Shown: in pieces, positions 48,119-56,402 of the stretch
How the letters are laid out: each line of letters starts with the position of its first letter
Position numbering within the stretch: position 1 is the stretch's first letter
DNA from: Variovorax sp. J2L1-78
GTDB lineage: Bacteria; Pseudomonadota; Gammaproteobacteria; Burkholderiales; Burkholderiaceae_C
DNA length: 64,000 nt
NCBI RefSeq assembly: GCF_030317205.1
Contig: NZ_JASZYB010000001.1
Location: 1,426,001 to 1,490,000 of the forward strand
Reading direction: 5' to 3'
Program-made: the position numbers and the translations under genes
The notes under the pieces: generated by a model
Database searches by the model: none
Told to the model about the DNA's origin: nothing
Seen by the model: the letters and a program-made list of their open reading frames with translations, nothing else

Positions 48119-49288
48119 ATGACAAGTCCATTCCCCACCGACGTGATCGACCACGCCGTGCCCCTCGCACCCTCGCAGGCAACACACGCCGTTCGCCACC
48201 AACGCACCAAGGTCGTCGCCGCCACGCAAGGCAGCTACGACGGCCTCTTCGCACCCGAGATCGAAGGCATCTCGGTGGTCGAGCGCCTGCTGACGGCCTT
48301 TCATGCCTGCCGCCTGTCGAAGGCCGACAGCCTGGCCGCGCACTACCGTGAGCGCCTGGTCGCCGAGAAGGCCGATGCAGCGCTGATCGCCGCCGTCGAG
48401 GCCGGCCGCATCGCGGCGATCGACGATGCACGCATCGCCGCCATCCTCGACTTCACCACCAAGCTGATCGAACGCCCGATCGACGGCGACCGCGAGGCGG
48501 TGCAGACGCTGGTGAAGGCCGGCATCTCCACGCCGGCCATCGTGGCGCTGGCGCAGCTCATCGCGTTCCTGTCGTACCAGGTGCGCGTCGTTGCGGGCCT
48601 GAAGGCCATGGCGGCTGCGGAGGGGGCAGCGAGCGCCGCCCGGCGGCCCGAAGGCGCTCAGCACCGCAGCCCGGAGGGCGGAGGTTTGCCGAAGCCCGAG
48701 GTGATCAACATCAACGGCTTCACCAACGCGGTGCTGGACTGGGAATCCTGGCTCGACACCGTCAAGCTGGAAGACGCCACGCCCGAACAGATTGCCGCGC
48801 TCGACGAGATGAGCCCCACCGCCAAGCAGTCGGCCTACTTCCTGCTGCTGGCGCACCAGCCCGAGATCCTGCTGCAGCGCTCCATCGCCTTCAACGCGAT
48901 CATGTTCGCGCCGGGCGGCATGCCGCGCGCGGAGCGCGAGCTGGGCGCCACGGTCGAATCGCGCATCAACGGCTGCGTGTACTGCACCTCGGTGCATGCG
49001 CAGCGCTTCGAGCAGCTGGCCAAGCGCCGCGACGTGATCGAGCAGGTCTTCGAAGACCCGGCCACCGCCGGCACGACCGAACGCGAGAAGGCCATCGTGC
49101 AGTTCTCGGCCGAGCTCACGCTGCGGCCCGATGCGTTGTCGGCCGCGCATGTGCAGACGCTCAAGGCCGTCGGCCTGACCGACATCGAGGTGCTCGACCT
49201 GGTCCATTCCGTGGCGCTGTTCGCCTGGGCCAACCGCCTGATGCTGAACCTGGGCGAGCCGATCTTTCCCACGCCCGCCGCCGCCTGA
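48119..49288 (+). CDS. fused CMD / alkylhydroperoxidase-domain protein
   Basis: A 389-residue protein with two AhpD/CMD-like halves. The N-half (about 1-165) resembles the CMD family named after Avi_7170 and lacks a Cys pair. The C-half (about 195-380) resembles the Avi_7169 alkylhydroperoxidase family and has the redox motif CVYCTSVH (Cys286, Cys289, His293). The linker is Gly/Ala/Pro-rich. In the families as I remember them these are separate genes. ATG 48119 was chosen; GAG lies upstream. Likely role is peroxide or peroxy-intermediate removal next to the flavoenzyme. Confidence 0.8.
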   Translation: MTSPFPTDVIDHAVPLAPSQATHAVRHQRTKVVAATQGSYDGLFAPEIEGISVVERLLTAFHACRLSKADSLAAHYRERLVAEKADAALIAAVEAGRIAAIDDARIAAILDFTTKLIERPIDGDREAVQTLVKAGISTPAIVALAQLIAFLSYQVRVVAGLKAMAAAEGAASAARRPEGAQHRSPEGGGLPKPEVININGFTNAVLDWESWLDTVKLEDATPEQIAALDEMSPTAKQSAYFLLLAHQPEILLQRSIAFNAIMFAPGGMPRAERELGATVESRINGCVYCTSVHAQRFEQLAKRRDVIEQVFEDPATAGTTEREKAIVQFSAELTLRPDALSAAHVQTLKAVGLTDIEVLDLVHSVALFAWANRLMLNLGEPIFPTPAAA

Positions 49289-49319
49289 ACCCTTTTTCTC
49301 TTTCTCATCGGAAGCTCCC

Positions 49320-50447
49320 ATGACATCCATCCTCCGTCGTGCCCTGCCCACCGTGCTGGCCGCTGCCCTCGGCGTTGTTGCCACGGCTGCCCTCGCGCAG
49401 AACAAGATCGTGATCGGCTACCAGCTGCCGCTGTCGGGCGACAACTCGCAGTACGGCACGCTGTTCAAGAACTCGGCCACCCTCGCGCTGGACGACTTCA
49501 ACAAGGCGGGCAGGCTCAAGGGCAGCACGGTCGAGATCCGCTACGAGGACAGCAAGAGCGACGCCAAGGAGGGCGTGAACATCGCCAAGAAGTTCTCCGA
49601 CGACGCCGCCATCGTCGGCGTGCTGGGCGACTTCAACTCGACCGTGTCGATGGCCGCGGGCCAGGTGTACGCGCAGCAGAAGGTGCCGCAGCTGTCGCAG
49701 ACCGCGTCGCACCCCGACTTCCTGAAGATCAGCGACTGGCAGTTCCGCAACATCACGACGATGGAGATCGAGTCGCCCTTCATCGCCAGGTGGCTGGCCG
49801 AGAACGGCCTGAAGAAATACGCGGTGGTCGCCATCCAGAACGACTGGGGCCTGAGCGCCGTCAAGGCCTTCACCGATGCCGCCAAGGCGGCGGGCACGCA
49901 GATCACCAGCACCGAGTTCTTCAACCCCGGCAACCGCGATTTCCGCTCGATCATCACCAAACAGAGCCGTGACAAGCCCGATGCGATCGTGATGTTCATG
50001 TTCTATGAAGAAGGCGCGTCCTTCCTGCAGCAACGCACGCAGCTGGGCGTGAAGACGCCCATCTACGGCGCTTCGTCGATGTACGCACCCAAGCTCATCG
50101 AGCTGGCCGGCCCGAGCGCCAACGGCGTAAAGTTCCCGACCACCTTCGTCGCGAGCAATCCGGCCCCCAAGGTCAAGGCCTTCGTCGACGAGTACAAGAA
50201 GCACTACAGCGCCGAACCCAGCATGTTCGCCGCGCAGGCCTTCGATGCGACCAACATCATGCTCGACGCCATCGTCGCGGCCGGCCCCAACCCCACGCGT
50301 CAGAAGGTGCGCGACGCGCTCGCCGCCACCAAGGGCTTCCCGGGCGTGACCGGCGACACCACCTTCGACCCGAAGACGCGCGAGCCGTCGAAGGGCCTCA
50401 CGCGCATGGAAGTGAACGCGGGCGCCTTCACCGTCGTCGCCAAGTAA
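49320..50447 (+). CDS. livJ: branched-chain-amino-acid-type ABC transporter binding protein
   Basis: A 375-residue periplasmic binding protein of the LivJ/Leu-Ile-Val type: signal peptide to ALA (about 24), IVIGYQLPLSGDNSQYGTLF, NIAKKFSDDAAIVGVLGDFN and YAVVAIQNDWGLSAVKAF. Family members also carry amides, aromatic acids or urea, and the neighbouring oxidative genes suggest a non-amino-acid ligand. First gene of a complete LivJHMGF set. GGAAG lies upstream of the start. Confidence 0.92.
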   Translation: MTSILRRALPTVLAAALGVVATAALAQNKIVIGYQLPLSGDNSQYGTLFKNSATLALDDFNKAGRLKGSTVEIRYEDSKSDAKEGVNIAKKFSDDAAIVGVLGDFNSTVSMAAGQVYAQQKVPQLSQTASHPDFLKISDWQFRNITTMEIESPFIARWLAENGLKKYAVVAIQNDWGLSAVKAFTDAAKAAGTQITSTEFFNPGNRDFRSIITKQSRDKPDAIVMFMFYEEGASFLQQRTQLGVKTPIYGASSMYAPKLIELAGPSANGVKFPTTFVASNPAPKVKAFVDEYKKHYSAEPSMFAAQAFDATNIMLDAIVAAGPNPTRQKVRDALAATKGFPGVTGDTTFDPKTREPSKGLTRMEVNAGAFTVVAK

Positions 50448-50460
50448 GGCGCGGGCCCTC

Positions 50461-51375
50461 ATGTTCGATGCCTTCCTGGTCCAGCAGCTCGCCAACGGCC
50501 TGAGCCTCGGCCTGGTCTATGCGCTGATGGCGATCGGCTTCACGCTGATCTTCGGTGTGCTCAACGTCGTGAACTTCGCCCACGGCGAGATCTACATGCT
50601 GGGCGCCTACGCGGGCCTGCTGTTCATCACCAGCACGGCACCACCGCTGTTCGCGGTGCTGCTGTTCGTGCTGGCGGTGGGCGCGGCGCTGGGCTTCAGC
50701 CTGGAACGCATCGCCTTCCGGCCCTTCCGCCGCTTCCGCGACGAGGCCTCGCTCAAGTCGAAGGCCATCCGCGAAGCGACGCTGCTGTCGTCGCTCGCGC
50801 TGTCGATCGTCATCCGCGAACTGGTCGAGAAGTTCTTCGGCGCCAGCATGCAGACCATCCCGCAAGACTACCTGCTGATGACGCCGATCGAGATCGGCCC
50901 CATCTCATTCTCGAGCGGCCAATTCGTGATCTTCGGGCTGTCGATCGTGATGCTCGCGGGCCTGTACTTCCTGCTGTTCCGCACGCGCATCGGGCTGTCG
51001 ATCCGCGCGGTGGCGAACAACCCGATGGGTGCGATGTATGTCGGCCTGAACACCGAGCGCACCATCGTCGCGACCTTCGTCATCGGCTCGATGATGGGTG
51101 CGGTGGCGGGCCTGGTCGTGGGCCTCTACCAGGGCTCGATCTTTCCGTCGATGGGTTTCACGCCCGGCGTGAAGGCCTTCGTCGCGATGGTGATGGGCGG
51201 GCTCAGTTCGATCGGCGGTGCCGTGGTGTGCGCGCTGATCCTGGGCATGGCCGAGGCGCTGACCACCACCTTCGTCGCGCAGGGCTGGGGCGACATGGTC
51301 GCCTACCTGTTCCTCCTGATCACGCTCGTCTTCTTCCCGACCGGCCTGTTCGGCGGCGGGCGCGAACGCGCCTGA
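50461..51375 (+). CDS. livH: ABC transporter permease, LivH type
   Basis: A 304-residue membrane protein with about eight helices; GLVYALMAIGFTLIFGVLNV and NFAHGEIYMLGAY are LivH signatures. Residues near 228-240 (MGFTPGVKAFVAMVMGG) form the ATPase contact region. 13 bp after the binding-protein gene. Confidence 0.93.
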   Translation: MFDAFLVQQLANGLSLGLVYALMAIGFTLIFGVLNVVNFAHGEIYMLGAYAGLLFITSTAPPLFAVLLFVLAVGAALGFSLERIAFRPFRRFRDEASLKSKAIREATLLSSLALSIVIRELVEKFFGASMQTIPQDYLLMTPIEIGPISFSSGQFVIFGLSIVMLAGLYFLLFRTRIGLSIRAVANNPMGAMYVGLNTERTIVATFVIGSMMGAVAGLVVGLYQGSIFPSMGFTPGVKAFVAMVMGGLSSIGGAVVCALILGMAEALTTTFVAQGWGDMVAYLFLLITLVFFPTGLFGGGRERA

Positions 51376-51392
51376 ACACACGCTGTGCCGAC

Positions 51393-52382
51393 ATGAAATC
51401 TCCCCGAACCCTCACGTTCGTGCTGCTGGCGGTGCTGCTGCTGGTGGTGCCGGCCATCGGCCTCGCCGCCGGCGGCGGCTACGTCTTCCGCATCGCGACC
51501 ACCATCTGCGTGTTCGCGATCCTCACGCTGAGCGCCAACCTCATCACCGGCACCACCGGGCTGCTGTCGCTGGGCCATGCGGCGTTCTACGGCATCGGCG
51601 CCTATGCGGCCGCGCTGCTGGGCACCGCCCTGCACTGGCCGGTGTGGTTGACCATTCCGGTGGCCGGCATCGTCACCGCCTGTTCGGGCGTCCTGCTGGC
51701 GCTGCCGACGATGCGGCTGGTCGGCATCTACTTCGCGGTCGCCACGCTGGGCGTGGGCGAGATCATCCACGTCACGCTGCTCAACTGGGTCGGCTTCACG
51801 CGCGGGCCGATGGGCATCACGGGCATCTCGTCGCTCGGCCTGCCGGGCCTGCCGGCCAACAGCGACATGGCGGCTTACCTGGTCACGGCCCTGTGCCTGG
51901 CGGTCACGGTGGCGGTGGTGCACCGGCTGTCGCACTCCTACTTCGGCAATGCGTTGCGCGCGGTGCGCGAAGACGACCAGTGCGCCGAGGCCATGGGCCT
52001 GAACGTGGTGCGGCTCAAGGTCCAGGTCTTCGGCTTCTCCTGCTTCTTCGCGGGCGTGGCGGGCGCGCTGTGGGCCCACAGCACGGGCTACGTGTCGCCG
52101 GCGGACTTCCGCTTCTCGGAGTCGATCCTGATCCTCTCGATGATCGTGGTCGGCGGACTGGGCAGCCTGCCGGGCGCCATCATCGGCGCGGCCCTGCTGA
52201 TCGGCCTGCCCGAGCTGATGCGCCCCATCGGCGACTTCCGCATGATCGTGGTTGGCCTGGTGATGTTCCTGTCGATCATGTTCCGGCCCAAGGGCCTGTT
52301 CGGCGAGGTGTCGGCCATCGAACTCGTGCGCAAGCGCTTCGGCGCGGCCTGGCGTTCGTCCGACACGCTGGGCTGGCGCTGA
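51393..52382 (+). CDS. livM: ABC transporter permease, LivM type
   Basis: A 329-residue membrane protein with about ten helices. NLITGTTGLLSLGHAAFYGI is the LivM hallmark and SPADFRFSESILILSMIVVG near the C-terminus is typical. ATG 51393 begins MKSPRTLTFVLLAV. Forms the pore with LivH. 17 bp gaps on both sides, so one operon. Confidence 0.93.
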   Translation: MKSPRTLTFVLLAVLLLVVPAIGLAAGGGYVFRIATTICVFAILTLSANLITGTTGLLSLGHAAFYGIGAYAAALLGTALHWPVWLTIPVAGIVTACSGVLLALPTMRLVGIYFAVATLGVGEIIHVTLLNWVGFTRGPMGITGISSLGLPGLPANSDMAAYLVTALCLAVTVAVVHRLSHSYFGNALRAVREDDQCAEAMGLNVVRLKVQVFGFSCFFAGVAGALWAHSTGYVSPADFRFSESILILSMIVVGGLGSLPGAIIGAALLIGLPELMRPIGDFRMIVVGLVMFLSIMFRPKGLFGEVSAIELVRKRFGAAWRSSDTLGWR

Positions 52383-52399
52383 GCCGGGAACGACGCGAC

Positions 52400-53197
52400 A
52401 TGACCCATCTCCTCGACATCGACAACGTCTCGCGCCACTACGGCGGCCTCACCGCCGTCGGCGATTTCAGCGGCCACATCGCCCAGGGCGAGCGCGTCGG
52501 CCTGATCGGCCCCAACGGCGCGGGCAAGACCACGCTGTTCGACCTGATCACCAGCTACACCAGGCTGTCTTCGGGCGACGTGCGCTTCAAGGGCCAATCC
52601 ATCTCAGCGCTCAAGCCGCACGAGGTCGCGCGCCTGGGCATCGCCCGCACCTTCCAGAACCTGCGCATCCTGCCGAACGTGACGGTGTTCGACAACGTGT
52701 CGATCGGCGCGCTGGGCCACGTGGGCCACAGCCCGTGGAACAGCCTGTTCGGGCGGCGCGCCATCTCGGGGCGCATCAGCGACCTCACGATGCAGGCGCT
52801 GGAACGCACCGGCCTCGAATCGCTGGCCGGCGAGCTGGCGGCCAACCTGTCCTACGGCAAGCGCAAGTACCTCGAGATCGCCCGCGCCCTCGCGCTGCAG
52901 CCGACGCTCCTGATCCTCGACGAGCCCGCGGCCGGCCTGAACGACACCGAGACCGCCGAGCTCTCGCGCTTCGTGCGCGCGCTGTCGGACGAAGGCATGA
53001 CGATCCTGCTGGTCGAACACGACATGGGCTTCGTCATGAACCTCTGCGAACGCGTGATGGTGATGGCCTCGGGCCAGAAGATCGCCGACGGCACGCCCGC
53101 CGCCGTCTCGCAGGACCCGAAGGTGCTCGACGCCTACCTCGGCACCGACCTCGAGGACGACGCGCCCGTCGCCCTCGCCCTGGGAGAACCCGCATGA
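52400..53197 (+). CDS. livG: ABC transporter ATP-binding protein, LivG type
   Basis: A 265-residue ATPase. Walker A GPNGAGKTTLF, the LivG-specific long insert between ARTFQNLRILPNVTVFDNV and the signature, signature LSYGKRKYLEIARAL, Walker B LLILDEPAAGLNDTE, and switch LVEHDMGFVMNLCERV. The signature reads LSYGK, a variant usual in LivG. Stop overlaps livF by 4 bp. Confidence 0.94.
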   Translation: MTHLLDIDNVSRHYGGLTAVGDFSGHIAQGERVGLIGPNGAGKTTLFDLITSYTRLSSGDVRFKGQSISALKPHEVARLGIARTFQNLRILPNVTVFDNVSIGALGHVGHSPWNSLFGRRAISGRISDLTMQALERTGLESLAGELAANLSYGKRKYLEIARALALQPTLLILDEPAAGLNDTETAELSRFVRALSDEGMTILLVEHDMGFVMNLCERVMVMASGQKIADGTPAAVSQDPKVLDAYLGTDLEDDAPVALALGEPA

Positions 53198-53916
53198 ACG
53201 AGCCGCTGCTGCGCGTCAACCACCTCGGCGTCCGCATCGGACAACAGACCATCCTGCACGACGTGTCGATCGAGGTGCCACAGAGCGGCATCGTCAGCGT
53301 GCTCGGCAGCAACGGCGTGGGCAAGACCACGCTGATGCGCGCGCTGTCGGGCGTGTACAAGACCACATCGGGCCAGGTCATGTTCGAAGGGCGCGACATC
53401 ACCAACCGGCCGCCGCACGAGATCGTCGCGGGCGGGCTGGCGCAGGCGCCTGAAGGCCGGCAGATCTTCTCGGCGATGACGGTGCTGGAGAACCTCAAGC
53501 TCGGTGCCGGCAAGCGCCCGGCCAGCGAGTTCGCGCACGACCTCGACCGCATGCTCACGCGCTTCCCGCGCCTGAAGGAACGCATCGGGCAGAAGGCCGG
53601 CTCGATGTCCGGCGGCGAGCAGCAGATGCTGTGCATCGCCCGCGCACTGATGAGCCGGCCGCGGCTGCTGCTGATGGACGAGCCGTCGATGGGCCTTGCG
53701 CCGATCGTCGTGCGGCAGGTCTTCGAGCTGGTGCGAGACATCCGTGCCGAAGGCACGGCGGTGCTGCTGGTCGAGCAGAACGCGCGCGCCGCGCTGCGCG
53801 TGGCCGACACCGCCTACGTGATGGACAGCGGCCGCATCGTGCTCGAGGGCGACGCGGCCAGCATGGCGAAGGACCCGCGGGTGAGCGCGGCCTACCTGGG
53901 CGGGCACGCCAGCTGA
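53194..53916 (+). CDS. livF: ABC transporter ATP-binding protein, LivF type
   Basis: A 240-residue ATPase. Walker A GSNGVGKTTLMRAL, APEGRQIFSAMTVLENL (LivF hallmark), signature MSGGEQQMLCIARAL, Walker B LLLMDEPSMGLAPI, switch VEQNARAALRVAD. Completes the five-gene importer. The 14-bp self-complementary CCGGCGCGCGCCGG follows four bases after the stop. Confidence 0.95.
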   Translation: MNEPLLRVNHLGVRIGQQTILHDVSIEVPQSGIVSVLGSNGVGKTTLMRALSGVYKTTSGQVMFEGRDITNRPPHEIVAGGLAQAPEGRQIFSAMTVLENLKLGAGKRPASEFAHDLDRMLTRFPRLKERIGQKAGSMSGGEQQMLCIARALMSRPRLLLMDEPSMGLAPIVVRQVFELVRDIRAEGTAVLLVEQNARAALRVADTAYVMDSGRIVLEGDAASMAKDPRVSAAYLGGHAS

Positions 53917-53945
53917 AGGCCGGCGCGCGCCGGTAGCATCGGCGC

Positions 53946-55133
53946 ATGCATTTCCTTCGACACCGGCGAGCGCCGGCCGCGCGTTTCCGGGCCCTGGCGT
54001 GGCTGTTGTGCCTGTGGATCTGCATCGGCCCGACCGCTGCCGCAGCCCCCACCAAACCCGCAGCCGCCGCCCTGGCGCCGAGCCCGCTGATCGCCGTGCC
54101 CGAGCGGCACTCCCTGGTAACCGACACCACCGGCGCCCTGACACCGGCGCAGCAGGCGGCGTTGCGCGAGAAGCTCGATGACCTCCAGGCCCGCCTGGGT
54201 CCGCAGCTCGCGGTGCTGGTGGTGCCGACCACGGGCCCCGAGGACATCGAAGCCTATGCCACGCGCGTGTTCGCCCAGTGGCGGCTGGGCAGCGCGGCGG
54301 ACGACGACGGCCTCTTGATCCTGGTGGCGCTGAAAGACCGGCGCATGCGCATCGAAGTGGGCCAGGGCCTCGAAGGCCGTGTGCCGGACCTGGCGGCCAG
54401 CCACATCATCGATGCGCAGATGGCACCGCGCTTTCGGCAGGCCGACTACCACGGCGGCATCGACGCGGCAGTCGATGCGCTGATCGAACGGCTGGGCGGC
54501 GGCATGGGGGTGGACGGGAGCGCTGTGGGCGATGAATCGGCTGTCGGCACCACGGACATCACGGACGCCGACGATGCGCCGCGCGGCGGGACCCTCACGC
54601 CGGCCGGCCAGCTCGTCCTCATGGTGTTCGCCGTCCTGCTCTGCTACGGCAGCTACCGCTGGCGCGCCATGCGCTTCGTCACCGCCGGACTGGTGGCCGT
54701 CGGTGTGGGCCTCTGGGGCGCGGCCCGGTTCGTCGGCGGCGACGACCTGGCCCAGGGCCTGATGCTGGTGGTCGGTGGCTGCTTCGCGGCGGCCTTCGGC
54801 GCGTTGATCCTCGGCATCATCGGCTTCGGGATGCGGGCGGGTTACCGAAGAAGCCGGGTCGGCTTCATGGTGCAGTGGCTGATCGTGCTCGGCATCACGG
54901 GCTACGTGGCCTACGCGGCCGAAGGCTGGATCCCCGTCGCCCTGGCGGCTGCGCTGTCGATGCTGTTCGTCTTCGCGGCATCGCTGGGTGGCAGCAGTGG
55001 GGGCAGCAGCGACGACGACGACGATGATTCGTCGAGCAGCAGCTCCTCGTCGTCCAGCAGTTCCTCCTCCAGCAGCAGTTCGTCCAGTGGCGGCGGCTCG
55101 AGCAGCGGGGGCGGCGCGTCGGGCAGCTGGTAG
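53946..55133 (+). CDS. TPM-domain (YgcG-type) membrane protein with poly-Ser tail
   Basis: A 395-residue protein: long signal peptide (to about residue 34), TPM domain (about 55-180, with LVTDTTGALTPAQQAALREK and GQGLEGRVPDLAASHIID), then about five membrane helices (215-335). A tail of six Asp and about twenty Ser leads to a GGGASGSW end. The Gly-rich ending in SW is a family trait; the Ser tract is unusual in length. TPM domains act in envelope and photosystem repair contexts; function here unknown. It stands alone after the liv operon. Confidence 0.85.
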   Translation: MHFLRHRRAPAARFRALAWLLCLWICIGPTAAAAPTKPAAAALAPSPLIAVPERHSLVTDTTGALTPAQQAALREKLDDLQARLGPQLAVLVVPTTGPEDIEAYATRVFAQWRLGSAADDDGLLILVALKDRRMRIEVGQGLEGRVPDLAASHIIDAQMAPRFRQADYHGGIDAAVDALIERLGGGMGVDGSAVGDESAVGTTDITDADDAPRGGTLTPAGQLVLMVFAVLLCYGSYRWRAMRFVTAGLVAVGVGLWGAARFVGGDDLAQGLMLVVGGCFAAAFGALILGIIGFGMRAGYRRSRVGFMVQWLIVLGITGYVAYAAEGWIPVALAAALSMLFVFAASLGGSSGGSSDDDDDDSSSSSSSSSSSSSSSSSSSSGGGSSSGGGASGSW

Positions 55134-55167
55134 ACGCATCGGAAGCGCACGAAAAGAACGGCGCGCC

Positions 55168-56391
55168 TCAGACCAGCGCCAGATCCTTGGGCGCCACGCC
55201 GCCGAAGACGTGGTCCAGCTGCGCGGGCGACAGCCCGTACATGCGGGCGAACAGCCCCCCGAACACCGCCCGGTACTCGTTGAGCACCGGATGGTCGCGG
55301 TTCTGGAACAGCGCACCGGGCTGCGTCAGCGCGACCTGCTCGCCCACCACGCGGCCGCCGGCCTGCGCAAGGCCGCCGCCGAGCACCCAGTACACCGTGC
55401 CGTGGCCATGGTCGGTGCCCTTGTTGCCGTTCTCGCGGAAGGTGCGGCCGAACTCGCTGATGACGACCACCACCGTGTCCCGCCAGGCCGCCTCGCCCAT
55501 CTCCTCGGCAAAGCCCGCCACCCCCCGGCCCAGTTCCTCGAAACGGGTGGCGAGATAGCCGGTGCCCGCGCCCTGCCCGACGTGCGTGTCCCAGCCACCG
55601 ACATCGACGAAACCGAGGTCGAAGCGGTCCTTCATCAACCGGGCCATGCGGCGCGCAACCAGCTCGAAGCCCTTGGCCGTCATCGCGTTGCGGCTGGCCG
55701 CGTCCATCTCGGCTTTCACCGAGCGCAGCACCTCGTCGCGCACCGCGAAGCCTTCGGCCACGGGCTGGGCCAGCGCGGTGTCGCGGTACATCGCCGCGAT
55801 CACCTGGCTCTGCCGTGCGTCGATGCCCTGGCGACCGACGTTGCCCAGCGCCATGTTGGCGGCCTTGGCCTCGCCGCGCATCACGAGCGGCAGCTGGTCG
55901 GTGAAGGCGATGGGCGCCACGGCCGTGAGCGGCCCGCCGCCGAGCACGCCGGCCAGCCGGTTGAGGAAGCCGGAGCGGTAGTCGCGCCCGCCGTCGAGCG
56001 CCTGGCCGAGTTCGATCGAATCCTGCGTCTCGAAGTGGCTGCGCGTCAGGTCGTTGGTGCCGGCGAAGGGAATGAACGCCGCCTGCTTCTTCTGGAACAG
56101 CGGCAACAGGCTGCCCGCGAGCGCCGGGTGCAGGCCCCAGTCGCCGTCGAGCGGCAGCGCGCCGTTGGCCTCGCCAGGCATCGGCACCGCGATGCCGGGG
56201 CGCGCACTGCGGTAGAAGTCGCTGGCCGCGCCGGAGATCGGCACCAGCAGGTTCGCGCAGTCGTAGGCGCCGCGCAGGAACACCACGAGCAGCCTGGCAC
56301 CGTCCGCAGCGGGCGCAGCCATCAGGCGACCCGTGCCGCCGCCCAGGGGTGCGGCGACGGCAAGCAACTTCAGCAGGTCACGGCGTTGCAT
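55168..56391 (-). CDS. DUF1501 family exported protein
   Basis: A 407-residue protein of the DUF1501 family, alkaline-phosphatase-superfamily-like. N-terminal MQRRDLLKLLAVAAPLGGG is a twin-arginine-type signal (short RR form). Typical segments: LLVVFLRGAYDCANLLVPI, DVGGWDTHVGQGAG and VVVISEFGRTFRENGNKGTD. Function unproven. It follows the DUF1800 gene by 11 bp; the two families nearly always occur together. Confidence 0.88.
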   Translation of the reverse strand: MQRRDLLKLLAVAAPLGGGTGRLMAAPAADGARLLVVFLRGAYDCANLLVPISGAASDFYRSARPGIAVPMPGEANGALPLDGDWGLHPALAGSLLPLFQKKQAAFIPFAGTNDLTRSHFETQDSIELGQALDGGRDYRSGFLNRLAGVLGGGPLTAVAPIAFTDQLPLVMRGEAKAANMALGNVGRQGIDARQSQVIAAMYRDTALAQPVAEGFAVRDEVLRSVKAEMDAASRNAMTAKGFELVARRMARLMKDRFDLGFVDVGGWDTHVGQGAGTGYLATRFEELGRGVAGFAEEMGEAAWRDTVVVVISEFGRTFRENGNKGTDHGHGTVYWVLGGGLAQAGGRVVGEQVALTQPGALFQNRDHPVLNEYRAVFGGLFARMYGLSPAQLDHVFGGVAPKDLALV

Positions 56392-56402
56392 GGCGGGGCC
56401 TT

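Noticed and set aside
53920..53933. Palindrome CCGGCGCGCGCCGG after livF
   Set aside because: Self-complementary without loop or T-run in GC-rich DNA; such strings are expected by chance.
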